A program made the position numbers and the translations under genes. 64,000 nucleotides of DNA from Auriscalpium vulgare (taxonomy: Eukaryota > Basidiomycota > Agaricomycetes > Russulales > Auriscalpiaceae): the NCBI GenBank assembly GCA_019915015.1, contig JAHBBC010000036.1:62001-126000 (forward strand). The letters are read 5' to 3'. Shown one piece after another: positions 21,612 to 32,023 of this stretch (the stretch's first letter is position 1; every line of letters starts with the position of its first letter). The notes under the pieces are model-generated. The model had not been told where the DNA came from, searched no databases, and saw nothing but the letters and a program-made list of their open reading frames with translations.

Positions 21612-23121
21612 CACAGCTGCCACTCGCGCATTCGCTGACCGCCCGCAGTCTCCTCGTCCGATTCACCAGCGCGCTCATGCACGTCAAGAATCCCGGGACG
21701 CCCGCACCAATACTCCTCCCAAAGCTGAGCTCTTCAAAACCAACCGCTCACTTCCATCTGGTCCGCCCGCACCTTCATTTTCTTCACCATCATCCGCATC
21801 GACCCCGACCCGCAAATGCACTCTTCATTGCCGCAATGCGCTCGCAGTGAGTGCTCTCCACCGTCTCGCGCTCGGACGCGTTTTTTGAAGCACGGGAGAA
21901 CGGCGTGCACTCACAGCCTGAGGTTGACGATGCGCACAAGCATTAGCCCGCACACCAGATCGCGCACAGCAACCCGACGATACCGACGAGGCCGACGAAG
22001 ATGCCCTGGCCCGATGACGAGTGGGAGGATGAATGGGGCGGCCCTGACGAGTCGGAGGGCGATGCCGCAGGGGAAGGGACGGCGACGAGGCGGAGGACAT
22101 GGAGCGGGGGCCGACGATGTGAGCAACTCGTCGCAGAGGCCGGCTTCAGCGCCCTGTGATGTGTAGCCCTGGACAGGCTCTCGGAAACGGCGTATTCAAG
22201 AATTGGGACCCATCTTACATAGTCATATATTGCAATGTATTCTACGTACAAATATTGTGGATGCGGCCACCTCGGAGGTGGCCCCATTATATGGGAATAT
22301 ATTCCGGCCCGCGCGAGGCGACCGCTACCTGGCTTCATAATATTTTGTGGCTTTTGCTGATGAAGCGCGCACTGCGTACATGCCCACCTTTCTACGCCTG
22401 TCGCTCCATCTCTCAAACACCGCAATACTGCGCTCTTCGGACTCTCGCCGGATCCTGAGCTGCTGCGGTCACACAAGATCAACAACAAAACGGGGTAAAG
22501 AGAGACGCCTACCTCCCGAGGCCTTGGTCTCCGCTGCGAGGTGCCGAGCATCGCAGAATTCGCTTATGGTCGACAGATGCAGAGATACCCGGCATTCAAC
22601 ACGACAACTTGACTGCGAGGTAGCGCGCAGGAGCTTGGACCGCGAGGCTGGTACGCTGGATGGGAGTTGGTTGGTGCGAGAATAGGCTGTGGTCACCCAA
22701 TGATTGTACGTTGACTCCCCACCTGCAGCCTTAGCTTTGATTATACGAAGTTTGTTATGCTGATAATAATGGATTTCGTAGGCATCCTTCCGAAGCTCGG
22801 CGCTGTGCCGCTGGTCTTAGCCACCTCGCCACGTTTGTGCCTTGCTCTCACTTTCTGGAATCCTAGCATGTGAGTTCTGATCGATTTCTTGATGTGCCGC
22901 ATGCTGAATGCTGATGCCTTTCCTAGGGCGCTATGTATTCGGCGGCCAGCTCGAAGAGCGCCAGAATGGCGATGAATATGAAATGCTGCGCCCTCCCTCT
23001 ACGAGACGCCCGCCTCGTTTATCCTCCCAATCTCCCTCGCCGGTCGTCCTGATCTTTCCAGAGGCAAGCGATTAACGCGGCCCCTCTCAACCGGCTGTCT
23101 GACGCATACACTAGGTCCCAA
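21612..23121. other. No firm gene; MITE-like segment at 22180-22365
   Basis: The first 500 bp after the chromovirus show only overlapping short frames. At 22180-22365 an AT-rich segment carries the hairpin ggccacct-cgg-aggtggcc (22265-22283) and the motif ggcttttgctgatg, shared in inverse orientation with 6459-6473. Around 22769-23074 a possible two-exon small frame (MDFVGILPKL; later GGQLEERQNGDEYEML) falls one base out of phase. It could be a decayed gene or an upstream exon of the next gene. Confidence 0.4.
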
Positions 23122-24032
23122 ATGGCGTCTGCCGAGGTTCAAGGGATGTCCGAGTCTTGCGTCTCAACAAATGTTGACGAGGTTCAAGACTTGCTTCGCT
23201 CATGGGATGGTGACGAAATTCAAGACTTGCTTCGCCCATGGGATACCCCTGCCGCCTTTGTAATGGAGGACACGACCAAGGCCGGTCTCTTTGTGATGCC
23301 CGATCCTAGTGCTGTTGCCGACAGCGGCTCCAGCGGCACACAACAGGGCGATCACAATCACCTAGAGGATGGCGATGATGACAGCGACGGGTCTCTCTTT
23401 GACCGAATGCAGTCCAGCGACAGACAGCACGTTTTCACAGCAATCGAGGAGATTAAGTAAGTATGTTGCTCGCGCATGTGTGTCTTCATAATGCGACGCT
23501 AATGCCTATACCCAGCGTTCGGCTGGAATCCGAGCGGCGGAAACGGCAAGAACGTGTAGAGCAATCGCTTGTCGGGACGCAATCTGTTGGAAGCCTTTCC
23601 GTGGAACAAGTTGGCGCGTACGCATCTCCGGGATCGTCGTCTGGGATTCGATCGTGGCTGCGCGAGTGCGCTCAGGCGCAAGATTCCTCCACGGCTCAAC
23701 GCAGCGAGACGGAGCAGAACCCTCAAGTCGACCCCGAAGAAGCTCCCGTTCATCAGTATCGAGACTGTGCTCTGCGCACCGGTGCTGAGGAGGGCGACAA
23801 GTTCATGCAAAGTGTCGTTGACATTCACCAACGCGCCGAACGCGCGCAAGTCGAGGTGGCGTGCCCAGCAACCGACACTCAACATCGAGGTCCTGCGGGC
23901 AAGCGAGATGCGCATACGTGGTGCTGGCGGACTTTCGTGGTCTGTTTCGCCACACTTATTGCGTTGACCTTGCTCTTGCTATGGTGGTGCAACGACCTGA
24001 CTCCGACGACCAGTCTCGCCATCAGTCACTGA
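23122..24032 (+). CDS. Hypothetical tail-anchored membrane protein
   Basis: Two exons, 23122-23456 and 23516-24032, are joined by a 59-bp intron with donor GTAAGT and a cccag acceptor, giving about 283 aa. The N-terminal part is acidic and holds a perfect-register 12-residue duplication (DEVQDLLRSWDG / DEIQDLLRPWDT). A basic, Gln/Glu-rich middle follows (ESERRKRQERVEQ). A single hydrophobic segment (FVVCFATLIALTLLLLWW) sits about 15 residues before the stop, after KRDAHTWCWR. This arrangement predicts a cytosolic protein held in a membrane by its C-terminus. No family was recognised. The start is the first ATG of the frame; an upstream exon cannot be excluded. Confidence 0.6.
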
Positions 24033-24882
24033 ATTTGCGTACGTCCTAGTGGGTTTTAGCTTTGATACACCTATGTCCCTTTAAGCGTATGCCTATGTCT
24101 ACATGATGCTCTATGATTCGACGTCATTGCCCTTGAGCCACTTCCAATCCAGTCAACGTCCCGGGAACACTATGATTAAGTTATATATCGGAGAAGTCAG
24201 CCAGGACCAAATGTAACTCGGCCCCTTGAAGACGAGAAACTCGATATCGCGGTCGCAGGACACCTTTCCCAGCGTCTTGAGCGCCGCCCGTGGCGAGTGC
24301 CGCCGCGTCACGGTGACCAGCTGCAGATGTCGCAGGAACTGCAGAGCTTTGGACATGGGCTCAACGGTTGCGTCTTCTAAGTAGCAGAGGCGGTGAGCGC
24401 CACACCGGCACCGGGCCGCCGGTTGGGCGCTTACTTCCGAAACCGCCGCTCCGACTTCGTCCTTCATGAAACTCTTCAATATTGCACGCTCAGCGTTCAA
24501 ACGTCCTTCGCCTTCCTACTCAGCGAGCAGGCCGTTCAGCTGCGGCTAGGTCGCATGATATCTCACCGCCATGGTGCGTTGATGCGCTGCACGCAACGCA
24601 GCTGACTAGTACCGGTCCCCCGCCGCCCATTGCTCCTCATCCTCCTCGTTCAAGCCACCTCAGTTCCTTACCTGTCAATTTTCGTCTCCGTATGATATTT
24701 GTTGGAATGGAAGGCTCGGCATAATATGCAATTGGGCATACCCAGCCGACTCGGACGCATGCATGGCCGCGGTGTCGCTTAAAAGCTGGGCTTGCGTCCC
24801 GTCTCCCTTGTCCCGCCGTCTCTTCCCTGCTTCGCTCAGCTTCTCTGAACCGTCACTGCATCCCCTTTGAAATACAGTCAAG
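24033..24882. other. Intergenic; possible small minus-strand ORF
   Basis: The minus strand has an open frame at about 24467-24153 (start MKDEVGAAV) of roughly 105 codons with a CRCGAHRLC cluster. It has no recognised domain or supporting splice pattern and is left uncalled. The right part holds the promoter and first non-coding exon of the lectin gene. Confidence 0.4.
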
Positions 24883-24947
24883 GTATCATCACCCCTGCTG
24901 CTGGTCGAAATCCATCTGAGTCTTCCATTCCTTGCAGGACATACGCG

Positions 24948-26022
24948 ATGTCCGCCTTGTACATTCCGCCCAACGGCGTGTATTTCCGCCTCGTTGGCCA
25001 GGACAGTCAACGCGTCTTGTTTTCGCGCACTCACGCGCAACCCGAGGTCGGGAATATTGCCGTTGCCAGCAAGTATTCGGATCAGCTGTTCACCCTAATT
25101 CCCGGCACGGGTGCGCGCAGCGGAGAGTACATGATCCAGGGCAAAAATACACAGAAGGTGCTCTTTTCGCGCTCGGCCGGCAACCCGACTGTTGGGCACA
25201 TCGACCGCAACCCTGATGTGGAGAGGGACGACACGTTAGTCCGCCCCTGTGTCCGTATCGTTGCTATTCGCTCACATCCGCTTCATCACAGCTGGTTCAA
25301 GCTCGAGCCGGGAACGGACAAGGCCGCGCAGACGTTCCGCCTCTTGTGCAGTTCCACCAATACCGTTCTGCTGAGCGGGGTCGGGGCCAATCCCGTATAT
25401 AACGAACCTGGCCCGCCGAGCGCCATCCAGTCTCGCCATTACTTCAGCTTTCTCTTCGAGGACATCAAGGACCTGCGTGTCGACAGCTTAGAATTCCATA
25501 TCGAGCTCTCAAAAATCACCTGGTCGACGCCTGTGACCATCCAGTCCAAAACGCTCTCGAACAGCTCTGATGAAGAGAAGGAGATGACCTTCAAGGTCTA
25601 CGAACGTACGCTTCACAAGGGCAGATTTAAATATGGCACGGGCTTCACTCTTGCCGACGGCACCGTAGTTGGTGGTGCGTGCACGGTGCCATCTCGATGG
25701 CTCTTCTATACCTAAGTACTAAGAGACTCTTACTTTTGCAGGCCCTAAACCCGACATCGCCGAAGGCGCAGTGATCCTCGACCCCGCGATGGACGGTTGG
25801 ATAATCGGCCAGGAAGTCACGTACAACAAATGGTTCCACAAGTCGTACCCTGTCAAAGTGGGCCCGCGCGCGACTGTCAATGCAGTGGCGAGTGTCAAGA
25901 GGGGTGACCTCGAGGTGCCGTACACCATCCACCTCAGTTCCGACTCGGCGGGCGTCACTGTCGACTCCAGGGGCACATGGTATGGTTTCGCGACTGGGGA
26001 TCTCTCCGTTTCCACGGTCTAG
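24948..26022 (+). CDS. LSL-type pore-forming lectin (beta-trefoil plus aerolysin-like module)
   Basis: The protein resembles the Laetiporus sulphureus hemolytic lectin family: an N-terminal ricin-B-like beta-trefoil that binds Gal/LacNAc-type sugars, joined to an aerolysin-like module that oligomerises and makes membrane pores. Exons are 24948-25234, 25292-25674 and 25742-26022 (316 aa, the family's usual size). All phases join cleanly, and an additional intron at 24883-24937 lies in the 5' leader. The trefoil (residues about 1-150) shows repeated VLFSR motifs. The second half (about 155-316) is rich in Ser/Thr and beta strands, with the amphipathic stretch expected to form the pore hairpin around residues 195-225. 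There is no signal peptide, as is usual for these cytosolic mushroom defence lectins. The start at 24948 is chosen because the upstream in-frame codons are intronic. Nothing in it appears broken. Confidence 0.88.
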
Positions 26023-26779
26023 AGGCGTAAATGTAAATGGTGGGGAGTTGTCACCTGAGGTGGGTTGAGTCGCCCACAGGTTTCCTTGACCTTATCCCAG
26101 ACAATCGTAGCCGAGACTACAATCATTGATGTCCTGAGACGAGGTCAATCCAATCGAGTAGAACTGTTATTGCGCTAGCTAGACAGCCTGCTAGTTAGCG
26201 GTCGACGATCGGGCAATTGAACTACTTATTCAATGGCCCACGCAAAGACACACGAGATGAGAATCTACGCAGCTTTCAAAGTAACACGGCTCTTGAGGTC
26301 CAAACCTAGATGCCCGTACCGTCTAGACTTACGCGCAAGCTAACCTGTCTAGCAAGGATATCTATGAGGTTTGTTGCGCAATAATTAAACAACGTCAGCA
26401 AGAAAGTGGAAAGTCACAGGGGGAAGGAGCGTGGTGCGCGCGAAATCATGTAGTCGCGGCGAAGAGAGAAAAGAGAGCAGAGAGAGAAAGAAAAAGAAAG
26501 GAGTGTGCGGCGACGGAGCGACGTCCAGTCTGAATTGGAACAAAGAATGTCTGAAGGGATAGCGAGCTGTTTGCAAAAAAATGAAATATAATATAAAAAA
26601 GCGCTGATGGTATTGTGGAGCGAGTGAGTAATATATGCGTGTACACAAACATGCGAGCAATGCAATGCGTGTCCGTCCGATGACGTCCGTGAGAGACCAA
26701 AACATTGAGAGGAAATGATGAGAAAGATGCAGGGATGCCTGATGTAGGGAGGGATTAGGATCGATGAAACTGGGACATT
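26023..26779. other. Intergenic region between convergent genes
   Basis: No gene is seen. A short inverted motif gctagctagacagcctgctagttagc lies near 26176-26201. A purine-rich run (agagagaaagaaaaagaaag region) lies at 26455-26500, on the minus strand a pyrimidine tract. It presumably holds both 3' UTRs. Confidence 0.5.
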
Positions 26780-29132
26780 CTACTCTGCCTTGAATCGTGC
26801 GCCACCCTCGCCTCCTCGCATGACGGCCTTCATGAACGAGAAGAAGCGCTCGGCGTATTCACCTGGCGGGACAGGAGAGATCTTGTGCTGCAGTACATGT
26901 CGACGATCAGCACAGCGCGACTGGCGAAAAGAAAGACGTCACGTACTCGATCCGCCGACATGCCCTTCCAGAAATGCTCAATCTTCTTCACCGTGGTGTA
27001 CGGTGTCAATATGTCGATGACGCCGAGGTAATATACCGTATCCATGGGTTCGTTCTGCTCGTCTGTCGCCTGCAGACCGCCCTCGTCTTGGTAGAAGATG
27101 AAGTGTTGCCGGTCGCCCGTATCCTCCTCAGGTAGCTGTATGCTGCCATTGCCGAGGTGCTTCAGGTCCGACTCGCGCATTGCCCGCCGCACTGCAACCG
27201 CCTCCGGTGAAGATCCCTGAACGGATGTCGGTTTGCGCCGCCTAAAGGCGGGTACGTCCGGCTGTGTGTATGTTCGTCAGTGACTGCTCATCAGAAGCCA
27301 CGTACAACGCACCGAGAAAACTTTGAGCGTATTGCGCCTAATCTTGTCACGATTGCCCCGCCGCATGTTGTGGATCCCGATGAGGAGACTATAGTCCATC
27401 ACCTGTATCTCCTTCAGGAACTCCGAATCGCGCCGCAGCTGCTCCGTCAAAAGCGCCCGCTTCTCCGGCCCAATCTCGAGGCTCTTGCCGCGGTTGATCC
27501 AGTTCAGATCCTTCAAAACCGCGCGGGGATTCTGCTCCGCCCTCTCCTCCGGATAGAGACGTCCGACGGTACTACCCTTCAGGTCGTACGTTTCGTGCAC
27601 GTCTTTGTGTGCCGGGAACAAATTGTTCATAATGACGAAGTGGATCTTGCGCCCGCGCGGGAGCTTTACGCGGTGCAGCCCGTAGAAGCGCGACAACAGC
27701 GAGTGGGGGTTCGCCTTGACATGTGCATGGTAATTCTTCAGAATCGACAGCAAGAACTTGTGCTCCGAATGCCGGATCGTCTTGATGATGAACCGGTAGT
27801 CGCGCGAGAAGTAGAAGAACGACCCCGACTTGCCGGGAGAGCCCAGCTCCGACAGGATATATTTCGCTGTGAGTGACAGCAGGTAGTCGGCAGGGTCGAG
27901 TTGGAAGTGGTCCTCGCGCAGCTCACGGAACACAAACGGCGCGTAGTCCTTAAACTTGAAGTCGTACTTTGCCGAGGGCGTCAGCTCGTTCCCAATGCTA
28001 CGCGCGGAGGTTTGGTCAGTGCTCTGTTTGATTAGGGGCTGTTGCTCTGCGACTCACATGTCATACGAATACTTGTGTTTCGCGGTGAAGTCCGCATCCG
28101 TCAATGGCCGCTTTATTTTAGCCTGCGTTCGTGAGACCTACCGAGAAATCAGCAACAACATCCTGACCGCAAGGATGATCGACTCACCGCCGTACGAATG
28201 CCCGTAAGCATGTTGTACATCAACACATAGTTGGCATGACCCTCCCCGATCAGATTGCCCATGACGGGACGCATATCATCGTCCAGGCTATCTTGGCCAG
28301 CCTGCGCCTTTGCGCGCTTTGTCAAGCGTTCCCGACGAATCTGCTCCGCCTGCTGCTGCATGTCGGAGGCGAGCTCCTCCGCGACGTCCGGCGTATCCAT
28401 CGCAAGTGTCGCGTGGCTTGGACCGCGTCCTATCATCCCCAGACGAGGCGATCGGGGTGGCGCGCCAATCGTATTTCGGCGCGATGGTCGCGTCGGCGTC
28501 ATGACAGGAGGCTGAAGGTACCCGTCTGCAGACTGGTGCGCATGCCCCAAAAGGCGCACTCCATGTGACGGTAGTGACTGAGACAGTGCAAAGCGCTCCT
28601 CTGCAGCAGCTGCGCGCGCCAGCGTTGAGGGGCCGGGGCCGGGTGCGGATGAAGAAAATGAGAGGCGGGGCGAACGCGTGTGACGTGAAGACTGGTCGGC
28701 TGCGCCAGCGCCGGTTACATCCGCCTCAACGTGGCCAAGACTTAGGCTAGCGGGAGGTGAAGGAGGCGGTGGCCCTGCTGCACTGCTCGACTCGGATGGG
28801 AGGGCATCACCGTGGGTGGTCACCACGCGCAGGATCGACTCGCCAACCTTGTGGAGCATCGACTCTGGCGGCGCACCTGCATGCACGTGGACGACTTCGT
28901 CGGTCACCTTGATGATATGCACCTCTTGTCCGGCATTGTGGGCAAGGGTGTGGATGGGATTGACAGGGGGGCTAGGGGCGTCGAGGGTGACCGCTGAAGA
29001 CGAGCGGGAGCCGCTGGATTTCGGAGAAAGGGAATGCTGTGTTGCGGTGTGGAAGGAGGCGGCTGAGGACGAGACCATGCTCTGTCGTTGCTCTAGGGGC
29101 ACCGGGGAAGTCGTCCGTGCGACGGATATCAT
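26780..29132 (-). CDS. Phosphatidylinositol-4-phosphate 5-kinase (MSS4/its3 type)
   Basis: The enzyme makes PI(4,5)P2 from PI4P at the plasma membrane, controlling actin and cell-wall signalling in fungi. Five exons join in frame: 29132-28188, 28137-28058, 27997-27313, 27261-26947 and 26887-26780 (710 aa). Introns are 50-60 bp. The first ~250 residues are a low-complexity Ser/Pro-rich region. The kinase core starts around GEGHANYVLMYNMLTGIRTA. It includes SPGKSGSFFYFSRDYRFIIK (nucleotide-binding lysine), the MNNLF and DLKGST motifs, MDYSLLIGIH, and the C-terminal YYLGVIDILTPY with KKIEHFWKG and a final KISPVPPGEYAERF. All signature elements are present. An in-frame ATG lies 90 codons upstream (29402), but a TATA element between the two favours 29132 as start. 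Confidence 0.93.
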
Positions 29133-29247
29133 GGTGAAGAGATTCGTGAAAGTCGTGGACGGGGTTTGTGGAGGTGGTTGCGATGGCTTCTGAACGAGTG
29201 CTGCGGTTTGATTTGAGAGCTCCTTGCGCTGCAGGTCGCTCTGCGAG

Positions 29248-29253
29248 TATATA
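29248..29253 (-). promoter_or_regulatory. TATA-box candidate for the PIP5K gene
   Basis: The minus strand reads CTATATACTC about 115 bp upstream of the chosen ATG. It is a plausible core promoter position given a short 5' leader. The assignment is by position and sequence only. Confidence 0.4.
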
Positions 29254-29524
29254 GAGCGTAGATGGTGGATGTAGTGGTAAAAGAGGTGATGGTGTCGGAG
29301 CGCAGGGGAAGAGGGGTATAAAGCCGACAAATGTCTTGGTGCGCTCTTCGGCACGCCCGGTGAGACCGGCATGCTCACCCCGTCCGTCCCGACTACACAC
29401 ACTCCTCGCGCCGTCTATGCATATTCATACGGTCCTCACGAACTTCGAGCAACAAAAAAATCATTCAATCGCAGCATGCAAAGGTACGTATATGAGCAAA
29501 GTTGTCGACTCGGCTTGAGTCTGC

Positions 29525-29566
29525 GGCGGCATTCCGGCCTGGTGCCGCCAAGGCCGGAATGCCGCC
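29525..29566. repeat. Perfect 16-bp inverted repeat (hairpin)
   Basis: The arms ggcggcattccggcct (29525-29540) and aggccggaatgccgcc (29551-29566) are exact reverse complements around a 10-nt spacer, ggtgccgcca. They lie upstream of PIP5K (minus), beyond its promoter. Confidence 0.85.
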
Positions 29567-31008
29567 ACATCGCACTGCCGCACTGCCAACTGCACACTGC
29601 CAGCGGTAGTCTACCACTGACAGCGCTACCTCTATCATCCTCATATCAACACTTCTAGCTCCACGTTACTGAAAAGCGTTCATAATGGATCAACTCGGAG
29701 GGCCAAGATAGCTAGCTCGCTTTCGCTGCGTCACATCGCTGTCGTTCGTCCTCTCATGGCCCGCTGGACTAAGGACTTGCGCCCAGTACTTCCACTCTGT
29801 GAGCTGATCTCGCAGAGCTCCCCATTACTACAGCCCTCCTGAATTCACCACAGTACGTTGCCATGACCTGAGTACCCTGCACTCTATACTGCTCGTTGCC
29901 ATGACTTCGGTTCTATGGCGCTTCCAACTCGCTGAGAAAAAGGTGGTGCCACGCACTGCTCAGGACCGGGACCTGTTATCATCACCGCAACTGCACAGCA
30001 ATTTGCCCTCGACCCGTGCCTTGGCTTACCTCCATTTGTATACAGTAATGATTCACAAACAGCCCGTAATAATTGCGAACGCGCCGGTGCTAGTGCCACC
30101 CGACGGTGAGTCTGATTGCTCTATTCTCGCCGGGTGCTCGGTACATCATTTTCCGAGGTGGCTTCACAGGTACCGAGGACTCCACGTGTTGGCCGCGTGC
30201 GCCTCGACCCCGATCGCTTCACCCGTCCCGTTGTTGTACCGTACGCTGAGCTGACAGCCGGCTATGCATTCTCCAATCCTTCGAATGTCATACGAGCTCT
30301 GGGTCCATGGCCCGGCTACCTTCCCCATCCGATACAAGTACTCAGTATCCGGATTTCCTTGAACTTTTCGTTGGCGAACACCTCAGGCTACGCCATCGGA
30401 ACATAACCCACACTGGCCGTCCTTTGCTATCCCTTTGCAACTCCTTCAGAAAAGAGTGTTGATGGAAGAAATCGCGGTGGCGCAGAAGCCGACCTAAGTA
30501 AGTAGGCCTCTTTGCAGATCCGCGTTTCTCACTTCTTCCTGATGCATCGACCCATGTACGTTTAACTGGCAGCTTTCACATTGCAGGCACATCGATCCGT
30601 CCCCGGGATGACGTTAAGTTTTCCCCGAAGCCAATCACGACAGGCGTATGGGTCCCGATGACCTTGTTCTCGAGATGACCAGGTCAAGTCGCCGCGCCTT
30701 TCCCGGCAGGGCTCCTTTCAACTTGACTTACCAGGTACAAGACGGTGTTGTTCTTCTCGCGCATCGAGCCGACCATCTCATACAAAAGAATTGATGGCAT
30801 GTCGTGCGGCGTGGGCGCTACTTTCGTGGGCCGTCGCGACGCACCATAGGCATGTCACAGGCGTGTTTCGTCTTCTTGACAAGCATCTCTGTAGGTCTTT
30901 TCCTCAGTGCTATTGTCTTCAAGCGTTATAAATAAGGGCACATTTAAGTTGTGAGTCGCTGCTGCCATCCATCTCCCCACCTTGGTGTTCCTGCTCGCTC
31001 ACTACACC
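29567..31008. other. No firm gene
   Basis: A plus-strand frame starting near 30049 (MIHKQPVIIANAP), then a possible intron at about 30107-30159 and a frame to about 30404 (VPYAELTAGYAFSNPSNVIRAL), could be a small gene but matches nothing known. At 30730-30850 the plus strand reads YKTVLFFSR and CGVGATFVGRRDAP, faintly like the trefoil repeats of the lectin at 24948. That is too short to call. The right end holds the promoter of the next gene. Confidence 0.4.
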
Positions 31009-32023
31009 ATGCAAGACTCGGGTGCTTTACCGGAAGATTATGGGTGGCAGTACGCGGGATCCGCTACAGATGCGTTTCCCGTGGACTATGGCGTCGAAGT
31101 CTATCCCAAGGTGCACTACAACCACGATCAGGTCCCAAGCGCGCTGGCACAGTAAGTCAGGTTTCAGCCTTCACGTCGCAACTGCAGTTGCTAATCACTG
31201 CCGTCAGCTTTGATTCTACATCAGTCGAGGGCGGGGCCACGCGGACGTCATCCGCCATGTCGCGGCGTTGGGTCCAAGAGGATTTGGGCGACGCCGACCT
31301 GGCCGATCCCAGGTGAGCGTCCAGATACCACGACACTCTGCACTCGGGTTTCATCTTTTTCCTAGTCGCATCGGCATGATCTCGCGCCAATCCGAATACC
31401 TCCCCTCACTCCTGCCGACCCCTATTCAACCGGATCAAGCCTGCGCATCACAATTGTGCGCAGAAGTGCAGATACCAGAGGGCGGATACAATTACATGGA
31501 CGATGTCTCTGTGTGGTGCCGTAGGACGTCTTTGGCGACGACAGTCGTCGAACAACCTCAGAACGACGGCGTGTCTTCTTGCGGAGCGGCCGACTTCACC
31601 GAGCGACCAGGTCCATGTCCCTCTGATGTCTCTGAAGGAGCGCATGAGCGCTCGGTACGCGGGTTCTCCGAACAGTCTTCACCTCCTACACCGCATAGGA
31701 ACGCTCGTCAAGACCGTAAGGCGCAGAAAGCTCGAGGTCGTCGCCTCATAATAAAGGGCAGTTTAGACGAGATCAGGCGTATCGCTGGTATTGACCCGCA
31801 GTGTAGCGAGGTCCGTACGATCGCTGCAGGTGTGTGTCCTTTCTTTCATGCGTCCTTTTATCTCTGACAAGTTGGCCCCCCAGCTGCGGATGCCTTTCGA
31901 GCAATACATGCAGAGAATAAGCGCCTCCGCTTCCTGATCGCTCAGCTGCAGAGAGAATTGATGATTGGGCGAAGCTACCACTCAACGCAATTGTCGCATA
32001 GTCTGGACGAATCGTTTCAATGA
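31009..32023 (+). CDS. Hypothetical protein with C-terminal coiled coil
   Basis: Four exons, 31009-31151, 31208-31312, 31366-31829 and 31884-32023, join without a stop, giving 283 aa. The introns are 53-56 bp with GTAAGT/GTGAGC/GTGTGT donors and CAG/TAG acceptors. The N-terminus is Tyr/Asp-rich and neutral (EDYGWQYAGSATDAFPVDYG). The middle is Ser/Thr/Gln-rich. A basic stretch (ARQDRKAQKARGRRLIIKG) precedes the C-terminal helix with leucine repeats (ENKRLRFLIAQLQRELM). The basic-then-leucine pattern could indicate a DNA-binding dimer, but no bZIP consensus is present. No family is recognised. Confidence rests on four consecutive compatible exon joins. Confidence 0.62.

Noticed and set aside
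24153..24467. 105-codon minus-strand ORF with a Cys/His cluster
   Set aside because: No recognised domain, no compatible splice structure and no conserved neighbour; left as unassigned.
29133..29402. 90-codon N-terminal extension of the PIP5K gene
   Set aside because: A TATA element lies inside the extension and its sequence is low-complexity, so the downstream ATG is preferred.
30730..30850. Second LSL-type lectin remnant
   Set aside because: Only a VLFFSR-like motif and a few residues match; too short to separate from chance.
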